Shown one piece after another: positions 1 through 7,528 of a stretch of 7,528 bases of DNA. The stretch's first letter is position 1. The number at the start of each line of letters is the position of its first letter. A program made the position numbers and the translations under genes. Where the stretch lies: the NCBI GenBank assembly GCA_030823965.1, contig JAVBYP010000188.1:1-7528 (forward strand), in the 5' to 3' direction. The notes under the pieces were generated by a model. The model was not told the origin of the DNA and did not search any database. It worked only from the letters and a program-made list of their open reading frames with translations. The DNA comes from Sideroxydans sp. (GTDB lineage Bacteria > Pseudomonadota > Gammaproteobacteria > Burkholderiales > Gallionellaceae).

Positions 1-20
1 CTAACTGTAAGGGTATTTTT

Positions 21-56
21 CAGCTTGAGGACAGGCCATTTCGACAAGCTCAAGAC
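21..56. repeat. REP-like palindromic sequence upstream of acnA
   Basis: Bases 40-56 read TTCGACAAGCTCAAGAC. This differs at one base from the TTCGACAAGCTCAGGAC core that I recall from dispersed REP-type palindromes in many proteobacterial genomes. CTTGAG at 24-29 is the reverse complement of CTCAAG at 49-54, and AGCTTG at 22-27 is the reverse complement of CAAGCT at 45-50, so two alternative six-pair stems are possible. It may be a degenerate REP copy or part of the 3' end region of a gene lying before the window. Only one copy is visible here, so repetition in the genome is inferred. Confidence 0.4.
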
Positions 57-79
57 ATGCTTAACCACCAAGCAAGGGA

Positions 80-85
80 TATAAT
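80..85 (+). promoter_or_regulatory. Candidate sigma-70 -10 box for acnA
   Basis: A perfect TATAAT hexamer lies 38 bases before the acnA start codon, which would give a leader of roughly 30 bases. No good -35 hexamer sits at 16-18 bases upstream, where the sequence is around ATGCTT. If this is the promoter it may need an activator. A Shine-Dalgarno-like GGAG follows at 112-115, eight bases before the ATG. Confidence 0.45.
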
Positions 86-123
86 CGCGCATCGTTTTTC
101 TCTTCTATCTTGGAGCCACCGCC

Positions 124-2811
<2,688 letters not shown>

Positions 2812-2837
2812 GCAACAGCATCCAGTTCACGATGCAA

Positions 2838-2874
2838 AAAAGAAGAAGCCCGCTTTTCGCGGGCTTCTTCTTTT
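2838..2874. terminator. Bidirectional intrinsic terminator between acnA and the chemoreceptor gene
   Basis: A 16-pair perfect stem (2838-2853 with 2859-2874) closes a five-base loop, TTTTC. The inner six pairs, GCCCGC/GCGGGC, are GC-only; the outer ten are A/G on one side and T/C on the other. On the plus strand the stem ends in TTTT, and on the minus strand the A run at 2836-2841 becomes six U residues. It sits between the acnA stop (2811) and the convergent chemoreceptor stop (2887), so it can serve both genes. Confidence 0.92.
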
Positions 2875-2886
2875 CTACTGTTCCAT

Positions 2887-4041
2887 CTACTGCTTTGTGG
2901 GTTGCACCGACTTACCACAACCTCTGTGTTCTGGAGAGCCCACACTTTGCGAACCGCTTTTTGCCAATAGATCCAATGCAGCCAGTACGTTGACACTAGA
3001 TCTTTCCAAGTCAGCGATAGCTTCAAGACCTTTCTTGAAACGCCCTTCATGGTAATGCGTCACGGCAGCCATACCTTGCTGATGGAATTGCTGATGAGGA
3101 AGTTCCATTTCGCGATAGCCCTCCAATTGAGAGAAACAATGCTTGCCTTCACCTTCGTAGTACCACTTGCCTAGTCGGCACGCATGATGACTTGAGAAAT
3201 CTTCCGGCTTCTTCGAGGATATGCCCAAGAACACTTTGTATATCTCGAACTTATAGACAAGGTGGTCCACTTTGGCGATCTCGATGAAAGTGCGCAATGC
3301 GGCGATTCCGATGGTGTTCCGCATCTGCACGGTGACATCCATCAGCCCATGCATGTTGCTTGCCGCCAACTGCCCATCCTTATGGAAACCTTCCGCCTGT
3401 TGCGGACTGACTTCCACCATCGCTTTTACATCTGCCGCTTCTTTCTGGATCGCACCGACCAGATGCGCAATCTCGCTCGTGGCAGTGGAAGTCCTTTCGG
3501 CGAGTTTGCGCACTTCATCGGCGACGACTGCAAAGCCTCGGCCCTGCTCACCCGCTCTCGCTGCTTCTATCGCTGCGTTCAGCGCTAATAGATTGGTTTG
3601 ATCTGCGATCTCTTTGATGAGCTTCACGATCCCTCCGATCTGAGAGGTACGCGCATTCAAATGATCCACACTGACCGCAGTCTCTGCTGTCCTGAGAGCC
3701 ATCTGTTCTAGATTCGTAGAGATGTGTTCGATCGCAGTGAGATTCATGCTCAACATGCCCGTAGTCTCTTCTATCTGGTCATGTTCGTGCTTCATGGTCT
3801 GAGCCAAGGTGGCAAGTGAGGTCTGCACCTCTTTGGTCGAATCGCCATATGAGCCCATATGCTGGAAGAGCTCTTGGTGCATCACAAGCTGCCCTGAGGC
3901 TTCATTGAACTTCGAAAGAATGGCGTGATGTTCCTGTTGCAGAGAAAGGACGTTGCTTTCTCGCTCGCCGAGCAATTGCTCAAAATCGCGCAACTTCACC
4001 TTCATGACTTCCGCTTCTTTGAATCTGTTAGTGAATAACAT
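2887..4041 (-). CDS. Soluble methyl-accepting chemotaxis protein with C-terminal CZB zinc-binding domain
   Basis: This 384-residue receptor has no hydrophobic membrane segment and no HAMP domain, so it should be cytoplasmic. An N-terminal helical, coiled-coil-like part (about 1-60) leads into the MCP signalling domain (about 70-250). The conserved hairpin tip at about 144-185 contains [21 protein letters not shown] and [18 protein letters not shown], the site that contacts CheA and CheW. Residues about 251-360 match a CZB domain: H260, C288 in [11 protein letters not shown], and H316 and H320 in PHQQFHQQG give the expected three-His, one-Cys zinc site. CZB domains in chemoreceptors and in the diguanylate cyclase DgcZ sense zinc, and in some receptors hypochlorous acid through the zinc-bound cysteine. 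The ATG at 4041 has GAGGAGC (4049-4055) seven bases upstream. No CheR-binding pentapeptide is evident at the C-terminus, and no other chemotaxis gene is nearby. The actual ligand is not known. Confidence 0.93.
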   Translation of the reverse strand: MLFTNRFKEAEVMKVKLRDFEQLLGERESNVLSLQQEHHAILSKFNEASGQLVMHQELFQHMGSYGDSTKEVQTSLATLAQTMKHEHDQIEETTGMLSMNLTAIEHISTNLEQMALRTAETAVSVDHLNARTSQIGGIVKLIKEIADQTNLLALNAAIEAARAGEQGRGFAVVADEVRKLAERTSTATSEIAHLVGAIQKEAADVKAMVEVSPQQAEGFHKDGQLAASNMHGLMDVTVQMRNTIGIAALRTFIEIAKVDHLVYKFEIYKVFLGISSKKPEDFSSHHACRLGKWYYEGEGKHCFSQLEGYREMELPHQQFHQQGMAAVTHYHEGRFKKGLEAIADLERSSVNVLAALDLLAKSGSQSVGSPEHRGCGKSVQPTKQ

Positions 4042-4048
4042 TCTAGAC

Positions 4049-4055
4049 GCTCCTC
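4049..4055 (-). promoter_or_regulatory. Ribosome binding site of the chemoreceptor gene
   Basis: On the minus strand GAGGAGC sits seven bases before the ATG at 4041. It is a near-consensus Shine-Dalgarno sequence and supports this start over the in-frame Met13. Confidence 0.8.
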
Positions 4056-4135
4056 ATTGGTTGTTTAGGGAAGACCTGTTGCTACTGCAACATTCACATC
4101 CGCCGGGGAAGCAATCTATTCCCTTAAAAAATTTA

Positions 4136-4163
4136 TGTATATATGCCAAACGGCCTATACCAA
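4136..4163 (-). promoter_or_regulatory. Weak candidate sigma-70 promoter for the chemoreceptor gene
   Basis: Read on the minus strand, TTGGTA (4158-4163) and TATACA (4136-4141) are separated by 16 bases; each matches four of six consensus positions. The surroundings are AT-rich, and the start codon lies about 95 bases downstream at 4041. The -35 element overlaps the direct and inverted repeats in this gap, where a regulator could act. The matches are poor, so this is only a candidate. Confidence 0.25.
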
Positions 4164-4170
4164 GGCCTAT
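4152..4170. repeat. Tandem direct repeat with 12-base period
   Basis: GGCCTAT occurs at 4152-4158 and again at 4164-4170, 12 bases apart. The pair overlaps the -35 part of the weak candidate promoter for the chemoreceptor gene. A 12-base period is close to one helical turn, so a regulator binding the same DNA face is conceivable, but nothing in the sequence proves it. Confidence 0.5.
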
Positions 4171-4214
4171 GCCTCTCGGCTTAAGGGTCTATATATATCG
4201 AGAGGAAGGTATAG
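4155..4214. repeat. Nested inverted repeats in the intergenic gap
   Basis: Outer arms CTATACC (4155-4161) and GGTATAG (4208-4214) and inner arms CCTCTCG (4172-4178) and CGAGAGG (4199-4205) are perfect seven-base reverse complements. Together they could fold as one 60-base hairpin with an asymmetric internal loop (10 bases on one side, 2 on the other) and a 20-base terminal loop. The element lies 114 bases or more before the chemoreceptor start and at least 113 bases after the TfoX_C stop. No T run follows on either strand, so it is not a typical terminator. It could be an RNA structure, an operator, or a remnant of a small palindromic element. Confidence 0.6.
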
Positions 4215-4215
4215 A

Positions 4216-4242
4216 TATCAGAGCTATCGGCTTGTTCTGATA
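4216..4242. repeat. Third inverted repeat in the intergenic gap
   Basis: TATCAGA (4216-4222) and TCTGATA (4236-4242) are perfect seven-base reverse complements around a 13-base centre. It begins two bases after the nested pair ends. In plus-strand RNA the stem extends by a G-U and a C-G pair. Apart from these repeats and the weak promoter, I see no gene or terminator in the gap from 4042 to 4326. Confidence 0.5.
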
Positions 4243-4326
4243 GGGGCGACGGGCATCGTAGGCGGTGGTGAGTCTTTGGGTGGCGATTGCGTCACGAATG
4301 AAGTCTGGTATGGGATAACGTTCTCA

Positions 4327-4608
4327 TTACATACGTGAAGGCTTGTCCATCGCCATCGCTTTTTCAACGTCTTCCAATTCCAACAAAAGGCGCAAACGCT
4401 CGTGCTTTGCCACCTCTTGCCAATGCACATCCGTCAGCGCACCCTCCATCGCCCACAGGAGATTTAGGCTTACCTTACCAACCGACTTCACTTGCACATA
4501 AGCTCGCACCGCCCCCAGCTTGCGCAATTGCTCGACTGTCTTGATACCAGCCTGCTCCAGCATCAATTGCGATTTAGGACCGAAATTAGGAAGGTCGGCG
4601 ATGTTCAT
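4327..4608 (-). CDS. Stand-alone TfoX C-terminal-domain protein
   Basis: The 93-residue product corresponds to the C-terminal half of TfoX/Sxy alone. It starts MNIADLPNFGPKSQLMLEQAGI, where the LPNxGPKS segment and the following helix resemble a helix-hairpin-helix. It continues with TVEQLRKLGAVRAY and SLNLLWAMEGALTDVHWQEV, which are the family signature. The N-terminal TfoX domain is absent. Full-length TfoX/Sxy activates competence genes with CRP; the role of stand-alone C-terminal proteins is not established. DNA binding is plausible from the fold but not shown. The ATG at 4608 overlaps the stop of the AlkZ-like gene as ATGA, and no strong Shine-Dalgarno is visible, so translation probably depends on coupling. 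It is the last gene of the five-gene run. Confidence 0.85.
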   Translation of the reverse strand: MNIADLPNFGPKSQLMLEQAGIKTVEQLRKLGAVRAYVQVKSVGKVSLNLLWAMEGALTDVHWQEVAKHERLRLLLELEDVEKAMAMDKPSRM

Positions 4609-5669
4609 ACGAACTCTGTGGCGAAACCCATGAATGCGCCATAACGTTCAGCCGCTTGTTTGAAGGCAGACATCTCTGCTTTGTTCAAATTGTCGAATGG
4701 CATGGCGCTAATGGCGATGACATTCTTTTTGATGGTGCGCTTCCATGTGCCAAGCACTTGCCCGTCGATGACGATGGTGGAAGCGAACATACCGTTGTTG
4801 CCGGGGCATATCTTTTCCGCATGTTGCGGATCAAGTACGGCACTACGGTCTTGGTATCCCAAGATGTATTCGTCGAATCCGGGTAATGCGAATGCGCTGA
4901 CTTTTTCATTCGGCAACGCGATGTCAGGTGACATCCAGTAGGTGCTCTTGCCTACCGTCTCCGCCACCAACTTAGCTTTGATGTCTTCGAAACCTGCACG
5001 CGCTTCTGTTGCGCTCAAGCCTGACCACCAGATGAAATCCTTGATGGTCGCAGGGCCTCGGCTGCTGAAATAACGCCACGCCAATGCAGCCAACGCTTGG
5101 TCGCGTGTCTTGACTTTGACGGGCTTCACCCACTCTTCTAGCAATGCGTAGTTCTGTTCTTTAGCATCCATAGAAGCAAGGCAGATGAGGCCGTGTAGCG
5201 CGGCGTTCCATAGGATGTGATAACCGCGCGGCCCATCGACAGAGATCCCTGCTGCCTCCAATGCGGCATACATCTCGTCTCGGTTCTTTTGTAGACCACC
5301 CTGTAAAGTCTTGGTGAAGACTTGATGACAACGGTCGAGTGTCTTGTCGTCTAGCGCTAAGGCATCACGCCGCTTCTGACTGCCTGAGAGATTCTTGGGA
5401 GAGGTGAGTGAGAGCATCCAACGTACATCTTCTGCTGCGACGACATGTAAGGTGCCGCGCATGGGCCACGTGCGAATGATCTTGCCTTCGTCGAAGGCTC
5501 GGTCCACATCACTTTGAACAGCAGCTGGTAGACGTAGTCCGATAGACCATTTCACACCGGGGAGATCTTGACCTTGCATGCCGCCCAGATGAGCGACGAT
5601 CTGCGCAGGGGTCGCTAGACGCCGACTGGCGACAAGCTGTTGATGCAGGCGCAGTAAGGCGATATCCAC
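4605..5669 (-). CDS. AlkZ/YcaQ-like winged-helix DNA-binding protein, candidate DNA glycosylase
   Basis: This 354-residue protein belongs to the winged-helix HTH_42 family, which includes Streptomyces AlkZ and E. coli YcaQ, glycosylases that unhook DNA interstrand crosslinks and remove bulky N7-alkylated bases. The catalytic QxQ motif is present as MQGQD (Q32 and Q34). It is followed by WSIGLRLP and by RTWPMRGTLHVV near 61-72, and near the C-terminus by GFDEYILGYQDRS and NNGMFASTIVIDG, all typical of the family. Length fits the usual 350-400. The start is placed at GTG 5669 because AAGGGG (5675-5680) lies five bases upstream and the family starts near LLRLHQQ; an earlier in-frame start would overlap the channel gene by about 140 bases. 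An out-of-frame ATG at 5671-5673 is too close to the Shine-Dalgarno. Glycosylase activity is inferred from the motif. Related proteins of this family are also simply annotated as winged-helix DNA-binding proteins. Confidence 0.88.
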   Translation of the reverse strand: MDIALLRLHQQLVASRRLATPAQIVAHLGGMQGQDLPGVKWSIGLRLPAAVQSDVDRAFDEGKIIRTWPMRGTLHVVAAEDVRWMLSLTSPKNLSGSQKRRDALALDDKTLDRCHQVFTKTLQGGLQKNRDEMYAALEAAGISVDGPRGYHILWNAALHGLICLASMDAKEQNYALLEEWVKPVKVKTRDQALAALAWRYFSSRGPATIKDFIWWSGLSATEARAGFEDIKAKLVAETVGKSTYWMSPDIALPNEKVSAFALPGFDEYILGYQDRSAVLDPQHAEKICPGNNGMFASTIVIDGQVLGTWKRTIKKNVIAISAMPFDNLNKAEMSAFKQAAERYGAFMGFATEFV

Positions 5670-5680
5670 ACATACCCCTT
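5667..5680 (-). promoter_or_regulatory. Ribosome binding site and GTG start of the AlkZ-like gene
   Basis: On the minus strand AAGGGG (5675-5680) is followed by five bases and then GTG (5667-5669). This lies within 25 bases of the channel gene stop (5690-5692). It decides the start, since the reading frame stays open about 160 bases further upstream inside the channel gene. Confidence 0.7.
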
Positions 5681-5689
5681 TGCCTGGAC

Positions 5690-6705
5690 TCAGCCCTGCG
5701 CCAACGCTTCCATGCGTTTGCGCGCGTCTGCAGAAGCCATCACCATCAATATGTCCCCCCCATGCAGCAAGTAATCCGATGTGGGTTTGAAGTGCCACTT
5801 GCCTTGGGTGTTCACAGCCATCACCAGACATTCTTCATTGTCCGTATAGAACATATCCAAAGTCTTGCCGTGTAAGCGTCCTGGGATGATCAGCTCTTCC
5901 ATGCGCAGATCCCCTTCTGCCTTGCTCATCTCATCCAAGAAGCCGGACACATTGGGGCGCACCATCGCAGAGACCAAGCGCTGACCACCAGCAAAGTCTG
6001 GCAACACGATCTCGTCTGCCCCAGCACTCTTGATCTTGCTCACATTCTTCAGTTCATGACAGCGCGCGATGACGCGCACTTCAGGGTTGAGTTGCTTGGC
6101 GCTGAGGCTGATGACGAGGTTCTGGTTGTCATCATGTGCGACGGCGAAGATGCCGATGGCATGTTTGATTCCGGCCGCCAGCAAGGCCTCGTTGTCCGTA
6201 GCATCACCCATCACATAGAGCTGCGCCGGATGTTGCGCGACATAATGTTCCAGATTAGCTCTGTCCTTATCCACCATGACGAAGTGCCGACCGGTGATGG
6301 CCAGCTCATGGGCGATGTTGCTACCGATCTGTCCCATGCCACACACGATGTAGTGACCTTTCAATTGTGCGATCTTCTTTTCCATTTTGTTTCTCCGCCT
6401 GACCTCATTGAATTCGCCTTCCAGCATGAACGCTGTGACCGTGGACAACACATAGCCCAACACACCGATACCCGTGAGACCGATGAAGATGGTGAACAGC
6501 TTTCCATATTCGTAATTCGACACATCGACTGACTCGACATAGCCGATGGTCGTGACCGTGATGAAGGTCATGTAGAAGCAATCCAACCAAGAGTATTGCT
6601 CCCCACCCAACCAACGATAACCCAGCGTACCGATCAGCATGACCACCACTGCAGCCAGCAATGACCAAAGCAAATGCCGCGAGGTCTTTGATAGTTCGTT
6701 CATCA

Positions 6706-6709
<4 letters not shown>
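5690..6709 (-). CDS. Two-TM potassium-channel-like protein with RCK (TrkA-N/TrkA-C) domains
   Basis: The 339-residue protein has a first membrane helix at about 13-29, a pore helix and filter at about 42-60, and a second helix at about 70-95. An RCK/TrkA-N Rossmann domain follows at about 118-240 (GMGQIG at 124-129 with acidic D147 for dinucleotide binding), then a TrkA-C domain at about 255-335. This is the MthK-type plan: a tetrameric K+ channel gated by ligands on cytoplasmic RCK rings. The filter region reads TTIGYVES, so the second glycine of canonical GYG is V58. K+ selectivity is therefore uncertain. The gene starts in ATGATGATGA overlapping the def stop; any of the three ATGs could be used, and AGGA lies 3, 6 or 9 bases before them. 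The second or third is best spaced. An internal Shine-Dalgarno precedes Met109. Confidence 0.92.
6383..6396 (-). promoter_or_regulatory. Possible internal ribosome binding site and start at Met109 of the channel gene
   Basis: On the minus strand GGAG (6393-6396) lies seven bases before the in-frame ATG at 6383-6385 (Met109). Starting here would give a soluble RCK protein of 231 residues, beginning [16 protein letters not shown], just before the Rossmann fold. Methanothermobacter MthK is known to produce its free RCK subunit from an internal start at Met107, an equivalent place. The use of this site is inferred. Confidence 0.4.

Positions 6710-7528
<819 letters not shown>

Noticed and set aside
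4120..4152. A sigma-54 promoter on the minus strand starting at TTGGCA
   Set aside because: The GC element expected at -12 is missing; the downstream sequence is only A and T rich.
4223..4250. A flagellar sigma-28 promoter on the minus strand (GCCGATAG resembles GCCGATAA)
   Set aside because: No TAAA-like -35 element is found 15 bases upstream of it; the sequence there is GTCG. The box alone is not enough.
4135..4338. Short plus-strand open frames in the intergenic gap (for example 67 codons)
   Set aside because: They run through the inverted repeats, have no convincing ribosome binding site and encode low-complexity or unrecognisable peptides.
5670..5831. N-terminal extension of the AlkZ-like protein to an ATG at 5831
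   Set aside because: The extra 54 residues overlap the channel gene, do not resemble the family, and a GTG with a good Shine-Dalgarno lies at 5669.
6056..6532. A 158-codon open frame on the plus strand opposite the channel gene
   Set aside because: The minus strand here encodes the intact RCK domain; the plus-strand product is rich in D and H with no domain resemblance.

Overview
The window looks like ordinary chromosome from a betaproteobacterium, probably of the Nitrosomonadales/Gallionellaceae type. This is a judgement from protein style (AcnA, deformylase ending, CZB chemoreceptor) and moderate GC content, not from a database search. No rRNA, tRNA, CRISPR array, insertion sequence or phage gene is visible.

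Layout. Bases 1-123 are a leader with a REP-like palindromic sequence and a candidate promoter for a plus-strand aconitase gene (acnA, 124-2811). A strong hairpin at 2838-2874 ends acnA and also ends the convergent gene on the other strand. That gene (2887-4041, minus) encodes a soluble chemoreceptor with a C-terminal zinc-binding CZB domain. A 285-base gap (4042-4326) follows, rich in inverted and direct repeats, with a weak candidate promoter for the chemoreceptor.

From 7528 down to 4327 lies a tightly packed minus-strand run of five genes, in transcription order: a purine nucleoside phosphorylase of the methylthioadenosine/methylthioinosine family (5' end cut by the window edge), peptide deformylase (def), a two-TM RCK potassium-channel-like protein, an AlkZ/YcaQ-like winged-helix protein (candidate DNA glycosylase), and a small stand-alone TfoX C-terminal-domain protein. 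Junctions are an 11-base overlap, an ATGA overlap embedded in ATGATGATGA, a 20-base gap, and another ATGA overlap. One transcript with translational coupling is therefore likely.

The genes mix housekeeping (TCA cycle, N-terminal formyl removal, methylthio-nucleoside salvage) with ion homeostasis and DNA repair or DNA binding. Nothing here is clearly a new defence or mobile system. The points most worth a second look are the non-canonical selectivity filter of the channel-like protein, a possible internal start that would release its soluble RCK domain, the coupling of the AlkZ-like protein to a TfoX_C protein, and the structured gap in front of the chemoreceptor gene.
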